25,401 nucleotides of DNA from JAXJQF01 sp036311285. Its GTDB lineage: Bacteria; Pseudomonadota; Gammaproteobacteria; Enterobacterales; Succinivibrionaceae. Location of the stretch: NCBI GenBank assembly GCA_036311285.1, contig JAXJQF010000015.1, forward strand, positions 1 to 25,401, in the 5' to 3' direction. The position numbers and the translations under genes were made by a program. Shown here in pieces: positions 16,495 to 24,960 of this stretch; within the stretch, counting starts at the first letter, position 1; the number at the start of each line of letters is the position of its first letter. The notes under the pieces were generated by a model that was given only the letters and a program-made list of their open reading frames with translations, was not told where the DNA came from and did no database searches.

Positions 16495-16529
16495 AAATAA
16501 GACCTCAAGTTAAAATAGAGGTCTTATTT
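16495..16529. terminator. Bidirectional terminator between bepA and cnoX
   Basis: A perfect 12-bp stem AAATAAGACCTC/GAGGTCTTATTT (16495-16506 with 16518-16529), 11-nt loop, with A/T-rich outer ends suited to both strands. The cnoX stop lies 9 bp to the right. Confidence 0.8.
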
Positions 16530-16537
16530 GTTTTATA

Positions 16538-17395
16538 TTAGTGAAGTAACGAATAAAGTTTTCTTCTATATTTAGATTGAACATCTGGAGAAGGAGTAGT
16601 ACTTACAATATCTAAATACGTTTTCTTTACAGTGCCGTCTAAAGCATTTAAATCTTTTGCTAAAATCTGATAAAGAATATTAAGAGCGTTTTCATGTTGA
16701 TTTGATTGGCTTAAGGTAGTTGATAATTGGATAGCCGTTTCTAAATCATTTGGGTTTTGAGCGTATTTCTCTTCTAAAATTTTAGTTTCAGGATTATTTA
16801 AATTTTCTTCAGCAAGAGTGTATGCAGATAATACTATCTTATACTCTTGAGTTTGCTGATTAGCAGGACTGATCTTGTCTAAGGCATTCTTTGCTGCTGT
16901 TAAATTGTTAATTTTAACAGCTAGATTGATGTAATTTAATTGGTAATTAAAGTTATTTTCATCTTTTTGATAAGCAATGGAAATTGCCTCAAAAGCTTCC
17001 TGGTTTTTACCTTCTGCGATAAGAGAGTTTACTTGAGATAATATTTTATCTTCTTCTGTTGGAAGGAAATCTTGTAAAGCTTCAGCTAGTTTGTCTGTCA
17101 TCTGTAATTGTTGACTGTTTAGGATGACAACAGGTTGTCCTTTTTGAAAGATACACATTGCTGGAGCGGTATCGATGCCTAATTGACCGCATATAGATTG
17201 AATAATTGGGTTACGTACATCTCCTTTTGCTAATACGACTTGTGTTGCTTCTGCTGTAACTAAATTTTCTAATGTTGCTGTTACTTGTGGTAATAAGTCA
17301 TTTGTTGCATCGTATACATAAAAGAATACATTTTTTTCAGCTGAATTTGTTACTAATTCTTGTTGTATATTGCTCTCATTTACATCAATAATCAT
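16538..17395 (-). CDS. cnoX: CnoX (YbbN), thioredoxin-fold/TPR holdase
   Basis: E. coli CnoX is a chaperedoxin that holds unfolding proteins and passes them to GroEL/DnaK. This 285-residue protein (284 in E. coli) aligns throughout: N-terminal DVNESNIQQEL, a thioredoxin fold (about 1-110) with the cis-Pro loop TAPAM (P78), a TPR-like helical half (about 115-285) and the conserved C-terminus SKYRRKLYSLL. The place of the active-site pair (E. coli SQHC) reads TNDL at 31-34, so no Cys remains there; the only cysteines are C69 and C81. Thiol redox activity at that site is therefore unlikely, though holdase activity may remain. AAGGA 8 nt before the ATG overlaps the end of yejM, and the 2-nt gap suggests translational coupling. 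Confidence 0.92.
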   Translation of the reverse strand: MIIDVNESNIQQELVTNSAEKNVFFYVYDATNDLLPQVTATLENLVTAEATQVVLAKGDVRNPIIQSICGQLGIDTAPAMCIFQKGQPVVILNSQQLQMTDKLAEALQDFLPTEEDKILSQVNSLIAEGKNQEAFEAISIAYQKDENNFNYQLNYINLAVKINNLTAAKNALDKISPANQQTQEYKIVLSAYTLAEENLNNPETKILEEKYAQNPNDLETAIQLSTTLSQSNQHENALNILYQILAKDLNALDGTVKKTYLDIVSTTPSPDVQSKYRRKLYSLLH

Positions 17396-17397
17396 TA

Positions 17398-19131
17398 TTA
17401 TTTTCCTTTGTATATTGTTAACAACTTCATTGCTTTTATGATAGTTGATAATTTAGTATTTTCTTGTGTGGAACCTAAGTCGTTATACACGCTAGTGTTT
17501 CCGTATTGGTCAAATATAGTGGTTTGGTCTTTCGTGATAATGTAGAAAGTTCTATTGTTACCTGTTAATACCCATGTTCTATTGGTTGTATCATCATAGA
17601 TGTTTGCCCCTGTAGAGTAATCAATATATTCATTATTGATGCCTAAAACCTCTTTGCCTAAGGTTGGAACAATGTCCTGCATAGAGGTTAGAGATGTATG
17701 AATATTAGGTGTTAAATTATTTGGCCATTTAATGATTAAAGGCATATGATAGTTCTTTCTAGAGTAGAAGTCGGCTTCATTTTTAGATGAGTAGTTTTCG
17801 TTATGTCCTTTTAAGGATGTGATTATAACTACGGTATTGTTAATATTGTTTATGTTTTCTAAAAATTCGTTAATAATGGTGTCGATATGAGAAAAAGCCT
17901 GGTTTTTAGATATATTATCATCTATTGTATTAAGTGATATATAAGTCATCAATGGATTTGAAGTCTTTTCATTTATAGACTTTAGAGCATCCTTAAGTGT
18001 TAATTCGTTAGAGTTGAAGATCTTTAATCTCTTTAATCTAACATCAAAAGGATTATCTTCTTTTAGTTTTAGGATATCAGAGTTTTTGGTTATAAAGAAT
18101 CTGATCTTGTATTCCTGTTCCTTTAATTCACTTATGAGTACAGACGGTGTTTTTAATGATTTAACAATATTCATATACTGTCCAGGTATGCCATATAACA
18201 ACTCAAATAGGTTATAGATAGAGTTGTTTGTTCCAATATAGTGATTAATATATTGGTCATTCTTTTTAGCAAATTGATGTAGTAATGGAGTATTGTTTTC
18301 TGTTAAATCAGAGAAAGTTAATTCATTTACATTAATAATTAAAATATTGCTCGGGTTTTCCTTAGGAGTAGCAGATATGTTATAAGTTGGGTACTTAAAA
18401 TTAACACTTATCTTGCTTGTTTTTTTGTCGGGGTTAAAAAGTTTGTTTGCGTTACTCCAACCATGGCTTGTTAAGAACGTGCTTGCAGTAGTAGGGTAGT
18501 ATGCGGGGAAGATTGTTTTTTGTGAAGTGATTGGACCGTACTGGTAAAAATCTGCCCAAATACTTGTAAGGTGAGTAACAAAGAAACAAACAATGAATGT
18601 AATGTTTGAGTATTTTACAAATTTTGTTGTCTTTTTTGTTTGTATATACTTAGTTGCAAGCTTAGAGAATGTGTATTGGAAAAATATGATGATTGGTGTT
18701 GCAACATATAAGTAATTAAAGTTAATATCTGTTGAAAAACCATCTTGTTCAACGAATAAATCAATAATACCAACATTTAAATGAATCCCTATAGACATAT
18801 ATAGTTTGATATCAATCAACAGTAATATGTATAGAAAAGTGGCAATTATTCCTGCTAGAAACTTGTATATTTTTAATGAACCAATAAATGTAAGAGGAAA
18901 TAAAAATATTAGGTAAACTATAAAAACTACGCAGCTAAAATGACCAATTAAAGCTATTTTATTATATAAAGAACTTATAAATGTTGATGATGCAGGAGTT
19001 AGGTAGATGTAAGCTATACCAACTAAAAGAGTTAAAAAGATGTTTAAGAAGGCAAAATGGTTAGCCCATCTGTTTATAATAGCGACTCTGTCTTTATATG
19101 AAAAGTATTTAGAAACGTTTATTTGATTCAT
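17398..19131 (-). CDS. yejM: YejM/PbgA (LapC), LPS-sensing inner-membrane protein
   Basis: In E. coli this protein senses lipid A at the periplasmic face of the inner membrane and adjusts LpxC degradation through LapB/FtsH. The 577 residues match the family in length (586). Five N-terminal membrane segments (about 22-190; DUF3413) begin with YKDRVAIINRWANHFAFLN, which aligns with E. coli YREKVSQMVSWGHWFALFN. The motif FPLTFIGSLK and the segment SHVVYIWAD-like HLTSIWADFYQYGPIT follow. The periplasmic sulfatase-like domain runs from about 260 to 540 (ILIINVNELTFSDL, TVVIITSLKGH, MPLIIKWP). Several residues expected for an active sulfatase are not evident, in keeping with the non-enzymatic role proposed for the family. 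It is first in an operon with cnoX; in E. coli its partner is yejL. Confidence 0.92.
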   Translation of the reverse strand: MNQINVSKYFSYKDRVAIINRWANHFAFLNIFLTLLVGIAYIYLTPASSTFISSLYNKIALIGHFSCVVFIVYLIFLFPLTFIGSLKIYKFLAGIIATFLYILLLIDIKLYMSIGIHLNVGIIDLFVEQDGFSTDINFNYLYVATPIIIFFQYTFSKLATKYIQTKKTTKFVKYSNITFIVCFFVTHLTSIWADFYQYGPITSQKTIFPAYYPTTASTFLTSHGWSNANKLFNPDKKTSKISVNFKYPTYNISATPKENPSNILIINVNELTFSDLTENNTPLLHQFAKKNDQYINHYIGTNNSIYNLFELLYGIPGQYMNIVKSLKTPSVLISELKEQEYKIRFFITKNSDILKLKEDNPFDVRLKRLKIFNSNELTLKDALKSINEKTSNPLMTYISLNTIDDNISKNQAFSHIDTIINEFLENINNINNTVVIITSLKGHNENYSSKNEADFYSRKNYHMPLIIKWPNNLTPNIHTSLTSMQDIVPTLGKEVLGINNEYIDYSTGANIYDDTTNRTWVLTGNNRTFYIITKDQTTIFDQYGNTSVYNDLGSTQENTKLSTIIKAMKLLTIYKGK

Positions 19132-19536
19132 TGGTCAGTTTCTCTTTAAAAATGTCTATCTATATTATTATGATTTTACTATTATTTAAGATAATAGTTT
19201 ACATATTACAATAATTGTACAAATTATAGTTTATATTGAGGTTTCTATAAATAGAAAATTATAGGGTGAGTCAAAACAGTAGCAAAAAAGATTTTATAAC
19301 TTCTTTTTGTTGTTGAAAATTATTAAATCGGTGAGAGTAGAATTTTTTAATTTAATTACATTGAAAATGATTAAGAGTAATATAAAAATGCTTTTAGAAT
19401 TAAATTAAAATCTAAAATATTTAATAAAAGAAGTTAAGTTTATTGTTTTTAATTCAGAAAATAAATCTTAGTGTATTGTATGGGCAGATTTATTTGTTTG
19501 CTAAATAATCAAAAAACAGTTAATTAAAATAAAAAC

Positions 19537-19565
19537 TTGATTGAGAATCATTTCATGTGTAAACT
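19537..19565 (+). promoter_or_regulatory. Upstream candidate malE promoter
   Basis: TTGATT (19537-19542), 17-bp spacer, TAAACT (19560-19565), each 4/6. The palindrome TGATTGAGAATCA lies across the -35, which could be an operator. Confidence 0.3.
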
Positions 19566-19669
19566 CATTTAAGAAAATTATGAAAATGAGATATAGACTA
19601 AAAAAATGATTATATTTTATTTTTTGTTTTTGTAATTTAAATTAAATAATAATACTATTATTGAAAGTT

Positions 19670-19698
19670 TTGATTAAGTTAATTTTTGATTTTATAAC
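19670..19698 (+). promoter_or_regulatory. Main candidate malE promoter
   Basis: TTGATT (19670-19675) and TATAAC (19693-19698; 5/6) with ideal 17-bp spacing. Transcription would start near 19705, leaving a leader of about 40 nt with the AAGGA ribosome binding site of malE. Confidence 0.5.
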
Positions 19699-19745
19699 CA
19701 AAACGAAACTTAGTTTATGATAATAATTTAAAAGGATTACGACTA

Positions 19746-20939
19746 ATGAAAAAGACAATTTTAGCAACAGTAGTTGGTTTAGCAGCATTTGGATTATCTT
19801 CAGTAGCTTCTGCAGCGATTGAAGAAGGTCAGTTAACAATTTGGGTTAATGGCGACAAGGCTTATGATGGTATCGCAAAAGTAGGTAAGAAGTTTGAATC
19901 TGTAACAGGTGTTAAGGTTACAGTTGCTCACCCTGACCAAGTAGAAGTTAAGTTCCAACAAACTGCAGCTACAGGTAATGGTCCGGATATTTTCATGTGG
20001 GCGCACGACCGTTTTGGTGAATGGGTTAAGGCAGGTTTATTAACTCCTATCGAACCAACAAATGAAGTTAAGAGTGCATTCCAAGACGTTGCTTGGTCAG
20101 CAATGGAAGTTGATGGAAAGTACTATGGTTACCCAGTATCAATCGAAGCAATCGCATTAATTTGTAACACTGATATCGTGAAAGAAGCTCCAAAGAGCTT
20201 TGAAGAAATGATTGCTTTAGACGACAAGTTAAAGGCAGAAGGTAAGCGTGCTATCATGTGGGATTACCTAAATGGTTTCTTCTCATACCCAATTATCTCT
20301 GCTAACGGTGGTTATGTATTTAAGAAGACTCCTAACGGTTATGACGTTAAGGATACAGGTGTTAACAACGAAGGTGCTAGATTAGGTATTACTTTCTTAA
20401 AGAACTTCGTGAAAGATGGTCACATGGAAAAGGGTGTTGACTACGGTGTTATGGAATCTAACTTCGTTCAAGGTAAAGTTGCATGTATTATCAACGGTCC
20501 ATGGTCATGGGGTCAATATGATAACAAGGGTATGAACATTTCTTTAAATGCTATCCCTTCATTAGCAGGTGGTACAGCTAAGCCATTCGTGGGTGTTCAA
20601 GGTATGACAATTAACGTTGCATCACCTAATAAGGATTTAGCTAAGGAATTCTTAGAAAAATACTTATTAACAGATGAAGGTTTACAAGAAATGAATAATG
20701 ATAAGCCATTAGGTGCTGTAGGTCTTAAGTCATTCCAAGCTAAGTTAGAAGCAGATCCTAAGTTAGGTAAACGTATTGCTGTAACTATGGCTAACGCTAA
20801 GGTTGGTGACCCAATGCCATCAGTTCCTGAAATGAACCGTTTCTGGTCATCATTCCAAACTGCGTTAAAGAACGCTACAACTGGTCGTCAATCAGTTGAA
20901 GACGCATTAAGCACAGCTCAACGTCGTATCGTTCAATAA
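19746..20939 (+). CDS. malE: MalE, periplasmic maltose/maltodextrin-binding protein
   Basis: Captures maltose and maltodextrins in the periplasm and delivers them to MalFGK2. 397 residues (E. coli 396), with a signal peptide ending in ASA at residue 23. The mature start AIEEGQLTIWVNGDKAYDG aligns with E. coli KIEEGKLVIWINGDKGYNG. Sugar-contact residues known in E. coli are kept: W, D and R of WAHDRF, Glu of SIEAIAL, the Tyr of FFSYP, W in INGPWSW and W in the C-terminal FWSSF. This supports maltose-type rather than other sugar specificity. Good AAGGA ribosome binding site. Codons AAG, CGT, AAC and TTC are favoured over the AAA, AGA, AAT and TTT of neighbouring genes, a sign of high expression. 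It is first gene of the operon; two hairpins separate it from malF. Confidence 0.96.
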   Translation: MKKTILATVVGLAAFGLSSVASAAIEEGQLTIWVNGDKAYDGIAKVGKKFESVTGVKVTVAHPDQVEVKFQQTAATGNGPDIFMWAHDRFGEWVKAGLLTPIEPTNEVKSAFQDVAWSAMEVDGKYYGYPVSIEAIALICNTDIVKEAPKSFEEMIALDDKLKAEGKRAIMWDYLNGFFSYPIISANGGYVFKKTPNGYDVKDTGVNNEGARLGITFLKNFVKDGHMEKGVDYGVMESNFVQGKVACIINGPWSWGQYDNKGMNISLNAIPSLAGGTAKPFVGVQGMTINVASPNKDLAKEFLEKYLLTDEGLQEMNNDKPLGAVGLKSFQAKLEADPKLGKRIAVTMANAKVGDPMPSVPEMNRFWSSFQTALKNATTGRQSVEDALSTAQRRIVQ

Positions 20940-20951
20940 TATAAATTGTAA

Positions 20952-20979
20952 AAGGACTTCTCTGTATAGGGGAGTCCTT
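20952..20979 (+). other. Stable hairpin after malE
   Basis: A 12-bp stem (20952-20963 with 20968-20979; two G:T pairs) closed by loop GTAT, 12 nt after the malE stop. No T-run follows. It probably protects the malE mRNA from 3' exonucleases, comparable in role to the REP elements after E. coli malE. Confidence 0.6.
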
Positions 20980-20997
20980 ATGAAATTTATTAGAACT

Positions 20998-21034
20998 AAA
21001 AGCTTTAATACCAGTCTAACGTATTAAAGTTTTT
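20998..21034 (+). terminator. Terminator-like hairpin between malE and malF
   Basis: A 14-bp stem (20998-21011 with 21021-21034, one G:T pair) with a 9-nt loop; the right arm ends in five T with TATTTG beyond. The stem is A/T-rich, so termination is probably partial, lowering expression of the membrane subunits relative to MalE. It is in the same direction as the operon. Confidence 0.5.
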
Positions 21035-21103
21035 ATTTGTAATAAAATTCTTTTATTACAAAATTACAAGCATAATTTGAATAGGAATATAAAAGGTTAA
21101 AGC

Positions 21104-22765
21104 ATGGAATCTAATAAGAAAGAGGTATCTCCAAGCATGGTTGTCACAAAAGGGTTAATCTCTGCTGTTGTGGCAGCATTTGCTGTTTGGATGGTAACTT
21201 CAATGTTTATGCATGGCCAGCTAGCTTTTGCAATTCTATTTACAATAGTTATTGCAGCAGGTTTAGCTGTATCGTGGTTTAAGGGCTTGTATCCACATCG
21301 TTATATTTTCCCTGGCGTTGCGGGTATGGTTATTTTTATTATCTTCCCTCTTGTATATACTATATACATTTCTTTCACAAACTATTCTGCAAAGAATTTG
21401 TTTACATTAGAAAGAACTGAACAGTATCATTTGGGTAAGACTTATAGTGTTCCTGGTGGTTCGTATAAGTTTGACTTAATGAAGAGACAAGATAATTACA
21501 TCGTTGTTTTAAAGAAGGTTGCAGCTCCTGGTAGTGAAGAATCTGACAAGATTTTTGCAACATCTCCTTTAAAATTATTAAACAAGCAAGAGATGTTAAA
21601 TCCTGCTAATAGAGAACGTGCTGAAAAGCAGGTTATTTATGTACAAGCTGTTGATGGCGTAAGCGATCAATCATGTGGTATTAAGTGCAAGATTCAATAT
21701 CGTGATTACTTGAAGAGTATTAAGATCAAGTTAGACTCTTATGAATTATCTATGGCTGACTTAAATCACTTCAGCGCTGTTAAGCCAAGATTTAAGAAAG
21801 AAAACCAAAAGATCTTAGGTAATGGTTCTATTTACTCTGCTCCATATTTATTATTAGACCAAGAAAAAGGTTTATTATTTGGTCCAGATATGGAATCAGG
21901 TTATTATCGTTATATTGACGATAAGACTGGTGATTTTATTGGTGAAAACATCACTCCAGGCTTTAGAGTTGGCGTAGGATTCTATCACTTCAAGAGAATT
22001 GTAACAGACCCTAACATTTCTGAACCATTTGTAAAGATCTTTATTTGGACAGTAATGTTTGCTGCTGGTACAGTATTCATCACATTAGCTATTGGTATGG
22101 TATTAGCATGCTTAGCACAATGGGAATTCTTAAAGGGTAGAGGTGTGTACCGTATGATTTTAATTTTACCATACGCTGTACCATCATTTATTTCTATCCT
22201 TGTATTTAAAGGTTTGTTTAATGAAAACTTTGGTGAAATTAATAGAATTTTAGATTTCTTCTTTGGCATTAAACCAGACTGGTATGGTCAAGCTAACTTA
22301 GCGCGTTCAATGTTATTAATTGTTAATGCATGGTTAGGTTATCCATATATGATGATCTTATGTATGGGTCTATTAAAGTCTATCCCTGAAGATTTATATG
22401 AAGCTTCAGCTATGGATGGAGCTGGTCCTTTACAAAACTTCTTTAAGATTACATTACCATTGTTAATGAAGCCATTAACACCGTTATTAATTGCATCATT
22501 TGCGTTCAACTTTAATAACTTCGTGTTAATCATGTTATTAACAAACGGTGGTCCAGACTTCTTACCGGATCCAGGCAGCACAACAGCATCTATGGCTGGT
22601 GCTACAGACTTACTTGTATCTTATACATATCGTCTAGCGTTCGAAGGTGGTGCTGGTGGTAATGATTACGGTCTTGCTTCTGCGATTGCTACAGCTATCT
22701 TTATCTTAGTTGGTGCATTGTCAGTAATTAACTTAAGACTATCTAAGATGGCAGCAAAGGATTAA
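21104..22765 (+). CDS. malF: MalF, maltose transporter permease subunit
   Basis: One of the two membrane subunits forming the maltose channel. 553 residues against 514 in E. coli, with the same plan: membrane segments at about 15-35, 40-57 and 68-92, a large periplasmic P2 loop (about 93-305), and the C-terminal membrane bundle. The EAA loop that docks on MalK is clear at about 433-452 (EASAMDGAGPLQNFFKITLP). P2 is about 30 residues longer than in E. coli and holds two close Cys (SCGIKC), which could pair in the periplasm. Ribosome binding site AAAAGGTT before the ATG. malG follows after 5 nt, so the two subunits are probably translated in step. Confidence 0.95.
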   Translation: MESNKKEVSPSMVVTKGLISAVVAAFAVWMVTSMFMHGQLAFAILFTIVIAAGLAVSWFKGLYPHRYIFPGVAGMVIFIIFPLVYTIYISFTNYSAKNLFTLERTEQYHLGKTYSVPGGSYKFDLMKRQDNYIVVLKKVAAPGSEESDKIFATSPLKLLNKQEMLNPANRERAEKQVIYVQAVDGVSDQSCGIKCKIQYRDYLKSIKIKLDSYELSMADLNHFSAVKPRFKKENQKILGNGSIYSAPYLLLDQEKGLLFGPDMESGYYRYIDDKTGDFIGENITPGFRVGVGFYHFKRIVTDPNISEPFVKIFIWTVMFAAGTVFITLAIGMVLACLAQWEFLKGRGVYRMILILPYAVPSFISILVFKGLFNENFGEINRILDFFFGIKPDWYGQANLARSMLLIVNAWLGYPYMMILCMGLLKSIPEDLYEASAMDGAGPLQNFFKITLPLLMKPLTPLLIASFAFNFNNFVLIMLLTNGGPDFLPDPGSTTASMAGATDLLVSYTYRLAFEGGAGGNDYGLASAIATAIFILVGALSVINLRLSKMAAKD

Positions 22766-22770
22766 TACAA

Positions 22771-23691
22771 ATGGCTATAGTTCAACCAAAATCGATTAAA
22801 TATCGTATTATTGCAACTCATGTTGTAATGTGTTTATTCCTATTACTTATCTTATTACCTTTATTCATGGTAGTGATGATCTCTTTCCGTGAAGGTAACT
22901 TCGCTACAAACGTAGCAGATAGTATTTGGGGTTTATTCTTCCCTCCATTGGACAGTTTAACTTTGGACCACTGGAAGTTGGCATTAAATATTTCATATAT
23001 TGATCAAGAATCAGGTAAAGAAGTATTGCCTCCATTCCCTGTATTAAAATGGTTATGGAACTCAATTTATATTTCTTTACTTACATCATTCTTTATCGTG
23101 TTATTATCTACTACAAGTGCTTACGCTTTCGCGCGTTTGAACTTTGCAGGTAAGAATGTGATCTTGAACTGTATGTTAATTTTCCAAATGTTCCCTGCAG
23201 TGTTAGCGTTAGTTGCTATTTATGCATTGTTTGAAAACATTGGTAACTACTTACCGTTCTTAGGTCTTGATACACATGGTGGTTTGATTCTTTCATACAT
23301 GGGTGGTATCGCTCTTCACGTATGGACTATCAAGGGTTACTTTGAAACTATTGATGCTTCATTAGAAGAAGCTGCTGCTATCGATGGTGCAACTCCATGG
23401 CAAGCATTCAGATTAGTATTATTACCATTATCTGTGCCAATCTTAGCTGTTGTGTTTATATTATCATTCATTGGTACTATTACAGAAGTTCCAGTAGCAA
23501 GTATCTTATTAACAGATGTTGATGGTTATACACTTGCTGTAGGTTCACAACAGTACTTAGCATCTCAAAATAAATTATGGGGTGATTTCGCGGCTGCTGC
23601 TGTAATGTCAGGTTTACCTATTACAATTGTGTTCTTATTAGCACAACGTTGGTTAGTAGGTGGCTTAACAGCTGGTGGTGTTAAGGGTTAA
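22771..23691 (+). CDS. malG: MalG, maltose transporter permease subunit
   Basis: Second channel subunit, 306 residues (E. coli 296), with six expected membrane segments starting at about 12-38 and 95-122. The EAA motif is at about 199-219 (LEEAAAIDGATPWQAFRL), the docking site for MalK. The C-terminus GGLTAGGVKG is nearly that of E. coli MalG, whose tail enters the MalF pore and contacts sugar-binding residues. The AAGGA within the malF end (AAAGGATTAA) serves as ribosome binding site, supporting coupling with malF. Confidence 0.95.
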   Translation: MAIVQPKSIKYRIIATHVVMCLFLLLILLPLFMVVMISFREGNFATNVADSIWGLFFPPLDSLTLDHWKLALNISYIDQESGKEVLPPFPVLKWLWNSIYISLLTSFFIVLLSTTSAYAFARLNFAGKNVILNCMLIFQMFPAVLALVAIYALFENIGNYLPFLGLDTHGGLILSYMGGIALHVWTIKGYFETIDASLEEAAAIDGATPWQAFRLVLLPLSVPILAVVFILSFIGTITEVPVASILLTDVDGYTLAVGSQQYLASQNKLWGDFAAAAVMSGLPITIVFLLAQRWLVGGLTAGGVKG

Positions 23692-23700
23692 TTGTTAATT

Positions 23701-23733
23701 ATGCGGTTCTAACGATATGGTTTAGAACCGTAT
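23701..23733 (+). other. Intercistronic hairpin between malG and malK
   Basis: A 12-bp stem (23701-23712 with 23722-23733, one G:T pair) and 9-nt loop, G/C-containing core CGGTTCTAA, with no T-run. It more likely affects mRNA stability or processing than termination. Confidence 0.5.
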
Positions 23734-23764
23734 GTAAAAGATTTAGAAATATTGGAGCTATTAA

Positions 23765-24901
23765 ATGGCTGAAGTTACACTAACAAATGTCTTAAAGAAT
23801 TATAATCAGGCATTATTAAAAGATACTTTACGTAATATCAATTTAGATATTAAAGATGGTGAATTTATCGTATTCGTAGGTCCATCTGGTTGTGGTAAAT
23901 CAACATTATTAAGAATGATCGCTGGTCTAGAAGATATCACTGAAGGCGAATTAAAGATCAACGGTACAAAAATGAACGACATCCCTCCTGTAGATAGAGG
24001 CGTAGGTATGGTGTTCCAATCTTATGCGTTATATCCACACATGAACGTTCGTGACAACATGGCTTTTGGTTTAAAATTAAAGCGCATGGATAAAGATACT
24101 ATTGAAAAGCGTGTTAACCATGCTTCTCAAATCTTAGGTTTAGATGCATTAATGGATCGTAAGCCAAAGGCTTTATCAGGTGGTCAACGTCAACGTGTTG
24201 CGATTGGCCGTTCAATTGTACAACAACCAGAAGTATTCTTATTTGACGAACCTTTATCAAACCTTGATGCTGCGTTACGTGTTAAGATGAGAATCGAAAT
24301 TGCTAAGTTACATAAGGAATTAAATTCTACAATTATTTATGTAACACACGACCAGGTTGAAGCGATGACTTTAGCTGACAGAATCGTAGTATTAAGTCCG
24401 TTAAAAGAATCAGCTGAAACTAACTTAGAACAATTTGGTTCTCCATTAGAGTTATACCATAACCCAACTAATAAGTTCGTAGCAGGTTTCATCGGCTCTC
24501 CTAAGATGAATTTCTTAAAGGGTCAATTAATTGAAATTGGTGAAGAACGTTGTCGTGTTAAATTAACAACTGGTGATATTATCACTGCATGTGTTGATGC
24601 TCGTCGTGCAAGTATTGGTGATATGGTTGAATTAGGTATTCGTCCAGAACACTTAGTTCCTGTTGATCACGTTGATGCAGAAAGCCGTTTATCTGGTTTA
24701 GTTCAAGTAGCTGAACATTTAGGTGCAGAAAGTTTTGTATACATGGATGTAGATGGTGAAGACTTTACAGTTAAAGCTGCTTCAGAAATCCCAGTTGATA
24801 CAGGCGATAAGTTAGATGTAGGTATTCCTGCTCAAGCTTGTTACTTATTCGACTCACAAGAAAAAGCATTCAAGAGAACTGCAAAGTACAACCGTACTTA
24901 A
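23765..24901 (+). CDS. malK: MalK, maltose transporter ATPase
   Basis: The ATPase that powers MalFG from the cytoplasm. 378 residues (E. coli 371). Nucleotide-binding domain: Walker A GPSGCGKST (39-47), Q-loop Q85, signature LSGGQRQR (137-144), Walker B FLFDE with E162, and switch H195 (THDQ). The C-terminal regulatory domain (about 240-378) has the block GIRPEHL typical of the MalK/CUT1 group; in E. coli this domain contacts MalT and EIIA-Glc. A GGAG ribosome binding site lies 7 nt before the ATG. In E. coli malK is divergent from malEFG and heads malK-lamB; here it closes a single malEFGK operon. No lamB or malT follows within the window. Confidence 0.95.
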   Translation: MAEVTLTNVLKNYNQALLKDTLRNINLDIKDGEFIVFVGPSGCGKSTLLRMIAGLEDITEGELKINGTKMNDIPPVDRGVGMVFQSYALYPHMNVRDNMAFGLKLKRMDKDTIEKRVNHASQILGLDALMDRKPKALSGGQRQRVAIGRSIVQQPEVFLFDEPLSNLDAALRVKMRIEIAKLHKELNSTIIYVTHDQVEAMTLADRIVVLSPLKESAETNLEQFGSPLELYHNPTNKFVAGFIGSPKMNFLKGQLIEIGEERCRVKLTTGDIITACVDARRASIGDMVELGIRPEHLVPVDHVDAESRLSGLVQVAEHLGAESFVYMDVDGEDFTVKAASEIPVDTGDKLDVGIPAQACYLFDSQEKAFKRTAKYNRT

Positions 24902-24928
24902 TTCTAATTAGCTTGTAATTAGTTTTAG

Positions 24929-24958
24929 AAGCGATACCTGGGAGGGTATCGCTTTTTT
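24929..24958 (+). terminator. Terminator of the mal operon
   Basis: A perfect 10-bp stem AAGCGATACC/GGTATCGCTT (24929-24938 with 24945-24954), 6-nt loop, run of seven T. Strong Rho-independent terminator, 28 bp after the malK stop. Confidence 0.9.
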
Positions 24959-24960
24959 TA

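Larger units (their letters stand above)
19132..19745. other. 614-bp non-coding region between yejM and malE
   Basis: Very AT-rich divergent spacer without a credible gene on either strand. It must contain the yejM promoter (minus strand, weakly defined) and malE promoters. Two candidate malE promoters are listed separately. A 13-bp palindrome TGATTGAGAATCA (19538-19550) overlaps the -35 of the upstream one. No MalT boxes or convincing CRP site were found. Its length is notable among the compact spacers of this window and leaves room for further control elements. Confidence 0.6.

Noticed and set aside
19538..19556. Fur-box-like sequence near GAGAATCATT
   Set aside because: Only about 11 of 19 positions match the Fur consensus in AT-rich DNA and no iron gene is near. 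The inner palindrome is kept as a possible operator without naming a regulator.
19132..19745. CRP and MalT sites upstream of malE
   Set aside because: No TGTGA-N6-TCACA-like site at a suitable distance and no GGGGA-type MalT boxes were found by reading both strands.
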